A DNA stretch of 25,740 bases from Candidatus Hydrogenedens sp. (lineage in GTDB: Bacteria > Hydrogenedentota > Hydrogenedentia > Hydrogenedentales > Hydrogenedentaceae): NCBI GenBank assembly GCA_035378955.1, contig DAOSUS010000010.1, forward strand, positions 1 to 25,740, in the 5' to 3' direction. This document shows positions 1 to 9,005 of the stretch, piece by piece; within the stretch, counting starts at the first letter, position 1, and every line of letters begins with the position of its first letter. Below the pieces are notes generated by a model, which had not been told where the DNA came from, searched no databases, and saw only the letters and a list, made by a program, of their open reading frames with translations. The translations under genes and the position numbers were made by a program.

Positions 1-214
1 TGTTCTTTTTTCCTCTTTTTTATCTTCTTTTACTAAAGTTTATTATCTCGCTATTACTTACCGATATTATTAATACCCCTCCCGCTCTCTTTCATTTCAT
101 TTTCCCTCGAAACTCCCTCTGTATTACAATGATTAAAAAATTAAACTTTTATTCAGAGTCTCATACAAAAATAATGGTTACCAAATAAATCTATTAATAG
201 CAAAGGAATTCGAA
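1..214. other. AT-rich leader region upstream of the first gene
   Basis: This is non-coding sequence before the first gene. It opens with a polypyrimidine tract (about 1-33) and has a second C/T-rich stretch near 75-120. I see no convincing paired -35/-10 boxes, hairpin terminator or RNA gene. The only assignable signal is the Shine-Dalgarno AAAGGAA at 202-208, ahead of the ATG at 215. The region may contain the first gene's promoter, but I cannot place it. Confidence 0.4.
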
Positions 215-3121
215 ATGTCTTATCATCTACATTCTCTTCTTAGGAATTGGAATAACACACGAAGCATTTTTTTTGTAATTGCTCTCTTTCTTTTTGGGAA
301 TATCTGTATCGCAATTTTAATTTCGGCGGAAGAAATAGTTGCCCTTGAAACGGATAGTTTTTCTTTGGGTATTGAGAATACAGGAAATATTGTGCATTTT
401 ATAGATAAAGCAACGGGGAAAGATTATATAGATAATCAGCAGAAAACAACAATTGCTGTGTTGCGAGGGGATAAACAGAGTTTTCCTGCAAAGACGATAA
501 AATATGAGGGAGGATTGTTAACGGTAGATTTTGGTGAAGTCGCAGGACAGGTTGTTTTTCGGATAACACCTGGTCCGAAGCGGATTGTATTTGAAGTGCA
601 GTCTGTGTCGTGGGATAAAGCGGAAGAACTTTCGTATGCAGAGGTACCGCTTACCTTAAAAGGGACCTTTGAAGATACCTTTGCAGTGACACCTCTGGCA
701 CTGGACCTGAAAACGAATTGTAATCAAATACCGGGCTTATGTTCTAAATTAACAGGTTTTATTGTATATAAACGGTTTGGTCTTGAGGGTGCAAAAGGAG
801 CATTGGTGTCTGCTACTATGGAAGGCATACGAGATGCCCTTAAAGATGCTATAAAATCATCTTCGGATTTACCTCAATCGGATTTAGGTGGACCCTGGGC
901 TCTGGATGCAAAAATAAATCAAGGCTCTTATTTGATTTCAACGGGGGAGTATGTTACGGAGGAGACTGTATCGCAATGGATAGATGTAGCGAAAAGTATG
1001 GGAGCAACCCAGATTGACCTACACGGCGGGTATCCTTTCCGTTGGGGTGATTTTGAAGTAAATCCTGAATTATATCCGCGGGGAAGAGATAGTCTGAAGG
1101 CAGTTATTGACACGATACATCAGGCGGGTTTGTATGCAGGTTTGCATACCTACTCTTTTTTTATAGACAAAAAGACGCCCTGGGTAACGCCTGTTCCTGA
1201 CGCACGATTGGCTTCTGATACTATTTTTACCCTGTCGGAAGATTTAAGTGCGGAAAATAATCAGGTTGTTGTTGACGAAAGCACAGAGACAATGTCAGCA
1301 GTTACGGGTTTTTTCATTCGTAACAGTGCAACTTTGAGGATTGATGATGAATTGATTATATACAAAGATGTGCAGAAAAACTTACCATATACATTTACGG
1401 AATGTGTCCGCGGTGCATACGGCACAAAGGTTTCTGCTCACAAAAAGGGAACTAAGGTTCACCATTTGAAAGAATGTTTCGGTTTGTTTGTGCCCGATGT
1501 TAATTCGACCCTTTTTACCGAAGTAATTCAACGGACAGCAGATTTGTATAACTATTGTGGATTTGACATGGTGTATCTGGATGCTCTGGATGGTTCAGAT
1601 GTATTAGGAGGTTGGGAAAATGCATGGCATTATTCCGCAAAATTTGTATATGAATTAGTTCGTAGGCTCAATAAACCTCCTATTATGGAGATGAGCACTT
1701 TTTCACATCATCTCTGGTGTGTTCGTTCGCGTATGGGAGCCTGGGACTGTCCTATGCGGGGCAAGAAAGAGTTTGTAGATTATCATATTATCAGCAATCG
1801 TCAATGGAAATATTCCTTTTTACCAACAAATTTAGGCTGGTGGGGGATTTTTGATTGGGATGGAGTTCAACCAGAGCGAAGCATGCCTGATGAATTGGAA
1901 TATATTTGTGCAAAGGCATTAGCAACAGATAGTAGTTTATCGTATGTTGCAGGTTTCACACCGAAAAATTTAAACAGCGACAAGTTTCAACGATTTGCAA
2001 AAATAGCGAAAAAATATGAAGACCTTCGCCTTAAAGGTATTGTCCCTAAATCTGTGAAGGAAAAACTTGCAGAACTGGGTGCCGAGTTTACCTTGAATAT
2101 TGATGAAAACGGAGCGATTGAATTTCGACATATTACTTACTCTAAATACACCGTAACCGATAATGAAATATTGAATAAGTTCACTGTTAATAATCCTTAC
2201 GGTTCTCAACCGCTAAAAATGCGTGTCGAAGCCCTGCTTGCAATGGATACGGAAGATAGTCCTGATGCAAAACCACTTGCGGATTTCAATAAAGAAGATG
2301 AATTCAGCAAGGCAGAAACGCAAAAGGGCGTATCTGCAACACTCCAATATCCGATAACAGAAGCAGGAGATGAAAAGTTAAAGGCGATATTGCATGCAGA
2401 GAATACAGAAGTGGAAGAAAAACGGTCGTGGGCTGTGTTTCGTAAGGAATTCAAAGACATGATTGATTTTTCTAATAAAGGGATTGGTGTATGGGTAAAG
2501 GGAGATGGACAGGGGGAAGTGCTTAATTTCCAGGTTGCTTCGCCCAAACATTTAATAGGTGGTTTTGCAGACCATTATATAACAGTAAATTTCAACGGTT
2601 GGCGTTATTTTGAACTCGTTGAACCCGAATCATACCTGTTAACTCGCTATGAATGGCAACATACTCGCATGCGTGAGGATTTTTTAGCGGGGAAATCGGA
2701 AATCATGTCTTTTGCGTATCCGATGTATCATTATTGGGTCAATTTTAAGAACATTGCAACATTAACTATCGGCGTTAACAATATTCCAATGGGTAAATCA
2801 GTTGAGGTAGGTATTGGTCCTATCAAGACAATTCCACTCAAATCATTGAAAATAAAAAATCTAACTATTCAGGTAGGGGATGTAAAATTGACTTTTCCTG
2901 CCGAAATAGAGAGTGGTAGTTATGTAGAATTTCTATCCAGAGACCATTGTAAACTTTATAACGCAAAAGGAGAGTTTGTTAGCGATATTGTTCCACAGGG
3001 AGGAGAACCCATCCTTCAACAGGGAGAGAATACAGTGGTATTTAGTGGAGATAAGTTAAACAAATATAGTCCTCGCTTGGATATAACAGTTATTGCAGAA
3101 GGAATACCTTTATCAATGTGA
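215..3121 (+). CDS. Secreted glycoside-hydrolase-like TIM-barrel protein
   Basis: A 968-residue protein with a hydrophobic export segment at about residues 17-38 (IFFVIALFLFGNICIAILIS), so probably secreted or envelope-anchored. An N-terminal beta-rich part (about 40-220) precedes a barrel-like region (about 230-620). Barrel strands include IDLHGGYPFRWGDF near 267 and MVYLDALDG at 452-460. D456, at a strand end, is the best candidate catalytic acid, and D511 in GAWDCPMRG is a possible second. The last 350 residues look like beta-sandwich or carbohydrate-binding domains (KGIGVWVKGDGQGEVLNFQV). The style resembles clan GH-D/GH36-like glycosidases, but I cannot name a family or substrate. AAAGGAA lies 6 bases before the ATG. 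It is a single-gene unit ahead of the defence-like pair. Exported hydrolase-like is fairly sure; a real catalytic function is inference. Confidence 0.72.
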   Translation: MSYHLHSLLRNWNNTRSIFFVIALFLFGNICIAILISAEEIVALETDSFSLGIENTGNIVHFIDKATGKDYIDNQQKTTIAVLRGDKQSFPAKTIKYEGGLLTVDFGEVAGQVVFRITPGPKRIVFEVQSVSWDKAEELSYAEVPLTLKGTFEDTFAVTPLALDLKTNCNQIPGLCSKLTGFIVYKRFGLEGAKGALVSATMEGIRDALKDAIKSSSDLPQSDLGGPWALDAKINQGSYLISTGEYVTEETVSQWIDVAKSMGATQIDLHGGYPFRWGDFEVNPELYPRGRDSLKAVIDTIHQAGLYAGLHTYSFFIDKKTPWVTPVPDARLASDTIFTLSEDLSAENNQVVVDESTETMSAVTGFFIRNSATLRIDDELIIYKDVQKNLPYTFTECVRGAYGTKVSAHKKGTKVHHLKECFGLFVPDVNSTLFTEVIQRTADLYNYCGFDMVYLDALDGSDVLGGWENAWHYSAKFVYELVRRLNKPPIMEMSTFSHHLWCVRSRMGAWDCPMRGKKEFVDYHIISNRQWKYSFLPTNLGWWGIFDWDGVQPERSMPDELEYICAKALATDSSLSYVAGFTPKNLNSDKFQRFAKIAKKYEDLRLKGIVPKSVKEKLAELGAEFTLNIDENGAIEFRHITYSKYTVTDNEILNKFTVNNPYGSQPLKMRVEALLAMDTEDSPDAKPLADFNKEDEFSKAETQKGVSATLQYPITEAGDEKLKAILHAENTEVEEKRSWAVFRKEFKDMIDFSNKGIGVWVKGDGQGEVLNFQVASPKHLIGGFADHYITVNFNGWRYFELVEPESYLLTRYEWQHTRMREDFLAGKSEIMSFAYPMYHYWVNFKNIATLTIGVNNIPMGKSVEVGIGPIKTIPLKSLKIKNLTIQVGDVKLTFPAEIESGSYVEFLSRDHCKLYNAKGEFVSDIVPQGGEPILQQGENTVVFSGDKLNKYSPRLDITVIAEGIPLSM

Positions 3122-3241
3122 TTTTTATTGTTTTTTAGATTTCAGTTCAAAAGGTAGAAACGAATATAATTATTTGTAATAACTAACTTGCTGTATTGAA
3201 AATGTAAGGTTGAACATACAAATATATTAGGATTATCAGGA

Positions 3242-4513
3242 ATGATTAGACGCTTACAAATTTTGCATTACAAAGCGTTTAAGTATGTTGATATACAACT
3301 TGAACCCTTCCAAATAATAGTAGGACCGAATGGCAGTGGTAAAAGTACTTTCTTTGATACGATTTGTTTAATTCAGGATATTCTCCGAGAAGGACCTCAA
3401 AATGCAATTCAGAAAAGGGTGTCTCAATTTAAGGAATTATTATGGAAAAAAGAGGGGGAACAATTTGAAATTGTTTTGCAAATGAATATTCCCGAAGAAA
3501 TAAAAAGGAAATTAAAGGATGTTGAATATAATATAGTTCGTTATGAAATATCTATACATACTGATAACATTAACGGGATTAGCATTCGAGATGAGAATCT
3601 TTGGTTAATAAGGAAAGATAATGGAAGTGTTTATAAAAATGGTAAAAAAGAAAGAGAGCCAGACCTGTTTCCTCAGGAGTTAATAGCGCCTGAGCATATT
3701 GTTGTTTCAAGGAGAAAAAAGACGCCGCCGGGTTAGAGAAAAGTTATATCAAAAAATGCGCCGGGAAGTGGGTATTTTAAATCGGAAACTACGGAGTGGA
3801 ATATTATTTATAAGATAGGTCCTTATAAGGCATCACTTGCTGGAACACCAGAAGATGAAGAAAGATTTCCGGTATCTCTCTGGTTAAAGAGTGTTTTTAT
3901 GGATGGGATACAATTTCTACAATTAAATAGTAATAATATGCGTGTTTCTTGTAGACCCGATGTCCCTGTGTCTTTTCAGACAGATGGTTCTAATTTACCA
4001 AAGGTGATACAGAACTTAAAGAAAAAAAATCCGAAGGCTTTTACTTTATGGCTTGAACATATACAATCTGCCTTGCCGGAGGTCCAGGACATTCAAATAA
4101 GGGAAAGAAAAGAAGACAGATTTTTATATCTTAGTATTATTCACAAAAATGGTTTGGAATTGCCTTCATGGGTTATTTCTGACGGGACATTACGCCTTTT
4201 AGCACAAACAATTATTCCTTATTTATCAGAAAAAGATAAGATATATATGATTGAGGAGCCTGAAAACGGTTTACATCCCCTTGCTATAGAAAGCATATAT
4301 CAATCGCTTTCTTCGGTATATAAAAGTCAGGTATTTTTAGCAACTCATTCGCCTGCAATATTAAATCTTGCCAAATTAAAAGAAATTTTATGTTTCTCGA
4401 AAACAGAATCGGGTAGCGTAGATGTAATAAAGGGTATAAATCATCCCAAACTTAAAGATTGGCAGGAAACGGTGAATATTGCTTCGCTTCATGCGGCCGG
4501 GGTATTGCAATGA
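3242..4513 (+). pseudogene. AAA/OLD-like ATPase interrupted by one in-frame TAG
   Basis: One continuous frame of 424 codons encodes an ABC-type AAA ATPase (AAA_15/AAA_21, OLD/AbiEii-like), broken only by TAG at codon 165 (3734-3736). Before it (3242-3733) are the start MIRRLQILHYKAFK and Walker A GPNGSGKST at residues 28-36. After it (3737-4510) the frame stays open with typical family sequence: DGTLRLLAQ at 314-322, Walker B IYMIEEPENGLHP with E338/E339, and the THSP histidine H369. The 54 codons between the TAG and the next ATG (3899) are all sense and read as protein, so this is a point nonsense change, probably TGG to TAG, and not a frameshift. Full length would be 423 residues, normal for the family. 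It overlaps the next gene by ATGA. Alternatives are translational readthrough, two separately made halves (reinitiation at 3899 would need a weak AAAGAG site), or a sequencing error. TAG ends five other genes here, so a reassigned code is unlikely. Confidence 0.82.
3734..3736 (+). other. In-frame amber codon inside the ATPase gene
   Basis: TAG is read as codon 165 after CCG CCG GGT and before AGA AAA GTT. The same reading frame is open for 164 codons before and 258 after. One base change (TGG) would restore the frame. Confidence 0.85.
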
Positions 4514-5112
4514 AAGATATTTGCTTTTATGTAGCAGATAAATCTATGAAACAGGGATTAGAAGGGTTGCTTTCATTATTATTTCCGGATAAACAAGCAA
4601 GTGATTTTTGTGATTTTTATGTAGACCCACATCACGATGCGGGTGTATATAACAATGCAGGTAATTTTTTGCGGAATCTTTTAAAACAGTATCGCTATGC
4701 GATGGTATTTTTAGACCATGAAGGAAGTGGACAGGAAAAGAAAACTTGCGAAGAGATAGAGAAAAAAATAGAAGGGGAACTTGTATATAATGGCTGGGCG
4801 AAAGAAAGAGTAAAAGTTATTGTTTTTGCCCCTGAATTAGAAATCTGGATATGGGTAGAGTCAAAAATCGTTTCAAAAACATTAGGTTGGAACAATTATC
4901 AAGAACTAAAAAATTGTCTCATGTTGGAAGGGTTTTGGGAGAAAGGAAAAACAAAACCCCAAAGACCAAAAGAATGTATGGAATATGCCTTAAAAGAAAA
5001 AGGAATCCCGCGTTCATCATCATTATTTAAGAAAATTGCTGAAAACATTACTCTTGAAGTATTTCAAAAATGTCAGGATACCTCTTTTCGAAAATTCATA
5101 GAAACACTGTAA
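4510..5112 (+). CDS. TOPRIM-like/MAD4-like partner of the AAA ATPase
   Basis: A 200-residue soluble protein with no signal peptide or membrane segment. The ATG at 4510 overlaps the ATPase stop (ATGA), which suggests translational coupling. An upstream in-frame TTG at 4459 would run 55 bases into the ATPase and adds a non-conserved-looking tail, so I reject it. Features seen are MKDICFYVADKSMKQGLEGLL at the N-terminus, then VFLDHEGSG (about 73-81), then VIVFAPELEIWIWV (about 109-122), and finally a basic RPKE...RSSSLFKKIAE region. The acidic DHEGSG after a hydrophobic strand is reminiscent of TOPRIM-like nucleases encoded beside OLD-type ATPases. The overall pattern also resembles, from memory, the MAD4 component of methylation-associated defence. 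Both are inferences. Its role is likely the effector or partner of the ATPase, and it remains intact although the ATPase is interrupted. Confidence 0.65.
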   Translation: MKDICFYVADKSMKQGLEGLLSLLFPDKQASDFCDFYVDPHHDAGVYNNAGNFLRNLLKQYRYAMVFLDHEGSGQEKKTCEEIEKKIEGELVYNGWAKERVKVIVFAPELEIWIWVESKIVSKTLGWNNYQELKNCLMLEGFWEKGKTKPQRPKECMEYALKEKGIPRSSSLFKKIAENITLEVFQKCQDTSFRKFIETL

Positions 5113-5457
5113 CGCTGGTATGATAAGAAATGGATTTAAGAAGAAAACAATTTATTGTTATATAAGGTTTTTGTAAACATTAGATAGGGGAGTGTCGTTT
5201 TTTTAGATAAATCTATTTTTAGGGCAGGGAAACTGCGGTTATAGTTAGGATTTTAAAGGATAGAAGTTTGAAGAAATGGAAAGAAATGTGATATTTTTTA
5301 TCATCAATTGTTATAGAGTGCTACTAAAAAATGTTTTGTTATTATTAAGGAACCTTTATTTTTCGGGGATGAGTGTTGATAGAAAGGTTTCTTTTAGTAA
5401 GTTTTTTAGTTTATTTTTTTATCTATCCCAAAACCTAAATGACGGGAGTATTAAAGT
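5113..5457. other. 345-base AT-rich gap between defence-like pair and ABC operon
   Basis: No convincing gene lies here. A 61-codon open frame (5276-5461) is T-rich, low in complexity and without a good Shine-Dalgarno, and I do not accept it. A weak 5-bp stem (TAGAT/ATCTA, about 5203-5214) is flanked by T runs and is too weak to call a terminator. The region most likely holds the promoter of the ABC operon, but I cannot place its boxes. GGGAG near 5443-5447 serves the next start. Confidence 0.4.
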
Positions 5458-6435
5458 ATGATACAAGTTACAGACTTAACAATGCACTACGGTCCTGTTG
5501 TGGCGTTAGACCGCATCTCTTTTGAGGTTCGAAAGGGCGAGGTTGTCGGTCTACTGGGACCCAATGGTGCGGGAAAATCTACCACAATGAAGATTTTAAC
5601 CACATATCTATACCCAACTGCGGGTAAAGCCGTCGTTGCAGGTTATGATGTAACACAGCAGCCATTAAAAGTTCGACAGGTTATTGGCTACCTTCCCGAA
5701 GTATTGCCTCTTTATATGGATATGGAAGTCAGTTCTTATTTGAAATTTGTGGGGCAAGCCCGGGGATTAAGTGGTGCCCGATTAAATCATCGGATGGAAT
5801 TAGTTGTGGAGACCTGTGGACTGAAGCCGATGTTTCGCAAGATAATCCGTGAGTTATCCAAAGGGTATCGCCAGCGAACGGCTTTAGCACAGGCATTAAT
5901 CCATGACCCGGAGGTCGTTATTCTTGATGAACCTACTTCAGGTTTAGACCCGCATCAGATTTTAGAAATACGACACCTTATTGATGAACTTGCCAAAGAT
6001 AAAACCGTTATTCTTTCTACACATATCTTGCAGGAGGTAGAAGCCACCGCAGACCGTATCGTGATTATTAATCGAGGTAAAATTGTGGGTGATGGCACAA
6101 TTGAGGAACTTCGGAGTAGAGCCAAGGATTCGGAACGATATCTGTTTACTGTATCCGGAGAACAGAGTGAAGTTCAGAAATATATTTCTGGAATAAGTGG
6201 TGTGAAGAAAGTTCAGTTTATAAACAGTCAGGATGGATTTTCTTCCTTCGTTGTTATTAGCAAGTTGGGTATGCCGGTATGGCGTGAATTGAATGAGTTA
6301 GCACAAAATCAGCGTTGGACCATTAAAGAATTGTCGGAAAAACCCCTGAGTTTGGAAGAAACCTTCCTTACTTTAACGGAAAAGGAGAAACCCGAAATGG
6401 AACTTACAGAGAGAAGGAGGGCAACCCATGCGTAA
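5458..6435 (+). CDS. ABC transporter ATPase, GldA-like
   Basis: A 325-residue ATP-binding subunit that should energise the fused permease encoded next. All ABC landmarks are present: Walker A GPNGAGKST at 34-42, a signature-like ELSKGYRQR at 132-140 (LSKGY in place of the usual LSGGQ, common in the ABC-2/CcmA/GldA group), Walker B VVILDEPTSGLD at 153-164, and the switch histidine H189 in STHILQEVE. About 110 residues follow the nucleotide-binding domain, as in GldA and other ABC-2 exporter ATPases. The ATG has GGGAG upstream. Its end overlaps the start of the next gene by 8 bases, so the two are co-translated. The transported substrate cannot be read from the sequence. Gliding is only the namesake of the family; relatives occur in non-gliding bacteria. 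Confidence 0.92.
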   Translation: MIQVTDLTMHYGPVVALDRISFEVRKGEVVGLLGPNGAGKSTTMKILTTYLYPTAGKAVVAGYDVTQQPLKVRQVIGYLPEVLPLYMDMEVSSYLKFVGQARGLSGARLNHRMELVVETCGLKPMFRKIIRELSKGYRQRTALAQALIHDPEVVILDEPTSGLDPHQILEIRHLIDELAKDKTVILSTHILQEVEATADRIVIINRGKIVGDGTIEELRSRAKDSERYLFTVSGEQSEVQKYISGISGVKKVQFINSQDGFSSFVVISKLGMPVWRELNELAQNQRWTIKELSEKPLSLEETFLTLTEKEKPEMELTERRRATHA

Positions 6436-8959
6436 TATTTTATGTATATATCGAAGAGATTTAGCCTCTTATTTTACTTCACCTATTGGATATATCTTTA
6501 TCATTGTATTTATTACTATTAGTGTTGGACTGTATATCACATCGTTTTTCAGTTTTCCAGTAGCGGATATGCGTCCTTACTTTGAAAATCTCCCGTTAAT
6601 TCTGTGTGTTTTTATTCCTGCCATAACGATGCGTCTATGGGCAGAAGAACGCAAGGAAAATACATGGGAGATGCTATTAACCTTCCCTATGAAAGCGAGC
6701 GAATTAGTTTTAGGAAAGTTTCTATCGGCGTTAACCGTATTTGCGATTTCGCTTGCAATGACTTTTACGGTTCCTGTTATGTTGAAGAACCTTGGCAATC
6801 CGGACATGGGTGCCATTATAGGTGGTTATTTTGGAACTTTACTATTAGCCAGTTGTTTCCTTGCCTTAGGAATTTTTTTCTCAGGTTTTTGTAAAGACCA
6901 GATTGTCGCCTTTGTTATAACCTTACTGACCTGTTTGCTTCTGTTTTTGTTAGGGACTTCTTTTATAGCCTCATACATTGATGATAAACTACCCGGTTTG
7001 GGTTCATTGTTTTCCAATCTTTTAGGTGTTTTTAAGCATTTTGGGTCGTTTACGAAAGGGGTTATTGACCTTGCCGATGTAATATTTTTCCTTGTCTGGA
7101 CGGTATTATTTCTCGTGTTGAATATTATGTATATTGACCAGAGAAACCGTCCCGGTGCCAAAATGATGTTTACAGTGGCGGTAGCGGTTTGTGTGGCTAT
7201 TGGGTTGATGTTTAACTTTTTGATGGTAGGAACAAGCCTAAAACGTTTTGACCTGACAGAAGATAAAATTTATACTGTTTCGGAATCATCTGCAAAGATA
7301 TTAAGACAGGTAGAGGTGCCTGTCCAGGTGAATGTTTATATCAGTCCGCAGGAAAGCATGCCTACTGCCATGAAAGATTTGGAACAGAATATCAAAGATA
7401 AACTTGAAGAATTGAAGATTGCCGCGGGCGGAAAATTGAACTATAAAACGATTTATCTGGATGTATCCAATCTGTTTTCGGATCAGGATGAGATGTTTGC
7501 TCAGGAGAAGAAGAAAAATGAGACAGAAGAAGAAACGGTAGAACGCCGACTTCTGGATAAAGGTGTAAAACCGTTCAATGTTCGAGCTATCAGTCAGGAT
7601 GAAGTAACGAATAAATTAGTGTATTCTTCGATCGGTGTGGCATATAAAGACAAACCCGAAGAGATAATTCCTCAGATTGTTCCGGAGAATATCCAGGAAT
7701 TGGAGTATCGTATAGTAAGTACAGTTTACAAACTTACACGTACAAAGGCACCGATTGTGGCTTTAGTGGCACCGAAAGAGGCGATTAATATAGACCCGCA
7801 GATGAGGCAGATGTTACAACAGATGGGGCAACAAATACCCCAGAGCGAAGACCCGTATGTTTATCTCGAAGAAATTTTGCGACAGGAAAAGTATGATGTT
7901 CGTCGTGTGGACATGACAAAAGAAAGTCCTCTGCCAGAGGAATATGATACATTAGTTGTAGTAAATCCTCGTAGTTTTAATGACCGTCAACGCTGGGAGA
8001 TAAATCGGGCATTGCGTTCGGGTAAGTCCGTAGTGCTTGCAGTTCAAACCTATGAATGGGATTATCGGGCAACTCCTCGTGGTAATACCGTATCTAAGCG
8101 TGAGGAAAAGCCTGAAATTAATCCCTTGCTTGAAAATTACGGATTGAAAGTAAGTGAAGATATTCTGATGGATGAGAATAGTGTTACTTTGAATGTGCAG
8201 GGAGGAGGAGACCTGATGTCTCAATTGGTTGGACAACCCTTCCGTTTACCCATGCATATTTTAGTAACTCATGAGTCTATGGACCAGGAGACTTCAATAA
8301 CCAATCGGCTTTCCGCTGTATTTTATCTATGGGGAACACATCTGGAATTGAACGAGCAAAAATTGAAGGAATTAGGTCTAACCTACAAACCTTTGATGTT
8401 TACCAGTGAAAAAGCATGGACAGTTCCGGGAAGTGAAAAACTTTCGGCAAAATCCTTTGAGCCACCCGCTTTAACAGCACGGAAGAAGTATCCATTGATG
8501 GTAATGGTAGAGGGACAATTCCCGGATGCCTTTGCAGGGAAAGAAAGACCTGCCTGGCCTAAACCGCAACCGCGTCCGGGTGAACCCGTTCCTCCAGATG
8601 ATTCTGAAACGGAACCCCCAGCGGGAAATATTGAACCGAAACCATCCAAGATGATTTTATTAGGTTGTTCTGAAATGTTCCGTAAGAACTTTTTACAGGC
8701 GGGTAATCTTGATTTATTCCTGAACTGTGTGGATGCGGTTTCTCTAACGGAAGACCTTGTAAATGTGAGAGGTCGTAAACCGATTGACCGCACAATTGAA
8801 AAACCAACGGATAGTCAGAAGATGCTATGGCGAACAGTGAATTATACCTTATCCAATGCGATTGTAATTGCCGTGGGGCTGGCTGTGTATTTTATACGCC
8901 GTCGTTCACGCCTTGCCTATACAATGGCTCAAATTACATCCGCAGAAACAAATCGTTAA
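6428..8959 (+). CDS. Fused ABC-2 permease and GldG-like auxiliary protein
   Basis: An 843-residue fusion of two proteins usually encoded separately. Residues 1-270 are an ABC-2 type (GldF-like) permease with about seven membrane segments, including SPIGYIFIIVFITISVGLYI near the start and GGYFGTLLLASCFLALGIFF around 130. The last of these runs into KRFDLTEDKIYTVSE at 272-286, a typical GldG opening. Residues about 290-800 are a periplasmic GldG-like (ABC_transp_aux) domain, with a Pro-rich loop around 705-735. A final membrane segment at about 810-826 ends in RRRSR. AGGAGG at 6416-6421 is a strong ribosome site. The gene follows the ATPase with an 8-base overlap and precedes the DUF4340 gene, an order known for Gld-like transporters. 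The complex sits in the inner membrane; its cargo is unknown. Confidence 0.88.
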   Translation: MRNILCIYRRDLASYFTSPIGYIFIIVFITISVGLYITSFFSFPVADMRPYFENLPLILCVFIPAITMRLWAEERKENTWEMLLTFPMKASELVLGKFLSALTVFAISLAMTFTVPVMLKNLGNPDMGAIIGGYFGTLLLASCFLALGIFFSGFCKDQIVAFVITLLTCLLLFLLGTSFIASYIDDKLPGLGSLFSNLLGVFKHFGSFTKGVIDLADVIFFLVWTVLFLVLNIMYIDQRNRPGAKMMFTVAVAVCVAIGLMFNFLMVGTSLKRFDLTEDKIYTVSESSAKILRQVEVPVQVNVYISPQESMPTAMKDLEQNIKDKLEELKIAAGGKLNYKTIYLDVSNLFSDQDEMFAQEKKKNETEEETVERRLLDKGVKPFNVRAISQDEVTNKLVYSSIGVAYKDKPEEIIPQIVPENIQELEYRIVSTVYKLTRTKAPIVALVAPKEAINIDPQMRQMLQQMGQQIPQSEDPYVYLEEILRQEKYDVRRVDMTKESPLPEEYDTLVVVNPRSFNDRQRWEINRALRSGKSVVLAVQTYEWDYRATPRGNTVSKREEKPEINPLLENYGLKVSEDILMDENSVTLNVQGGGDLMSQLVGQPFRLPMHILVTHESMDQETSITNRLSAVFYLWGTHLELNEQKLKELGLTYKPLMFTSEKAWTVPGSEKLSAKSFEPPALTARKKYPLMVMVEGQFPDAFAGKERPAWPKPQPRPGEPVPPDDSETEPPAGNIEPKPSKMILLGCSEMFRKNFLQAGNLDLFLNCVDAVSLTEDLVNVRGRKPIDRTIEKPTDSQKMLWRTVNYTLSNAIVIAVGLAVYFIRRRSRLAYTMAQITSAETNR

Positions 8960-9005
8960 TAAATAATATTAATATATTTGATAATCAGTTTCAGGAGGTT
9001 GAATT

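Noticed and set aside
3734..3736. Amber codon as evidence of a reassigned genetic code
   Set aside because: Five genes in the window (ending at 11045, 14793, 19041, and on the minus strand at 19063 and 22663) use TAG as their normal stop, so genome-wide recoding is unlikely.
3714..3760. Frameshift as the cause of the split ATPase
   Set aside because: Both halves are in the same frame (3242 and 3899 differ by a multiple of three) and the 54 codons before 3899 are all sense, so a substitution explains it.
5195..5225. Weak hairpin with T-runs as terminator of the defence-like pair
   Set aside because: The stem is only five AT-rich pairs, no stronger than expected by chance in this AT-rich gap.
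5276..5461. 61-codon open frame ending in an ATGA overlap with the ABC ATPase start
   Set aside because: T-rich low-complexity sequence, no good ribosome site and no recognisable motif. The ATGA overlap could arise because the ATPase itself starts with ATGA. A tiny leader peptide cannot be ruled out.
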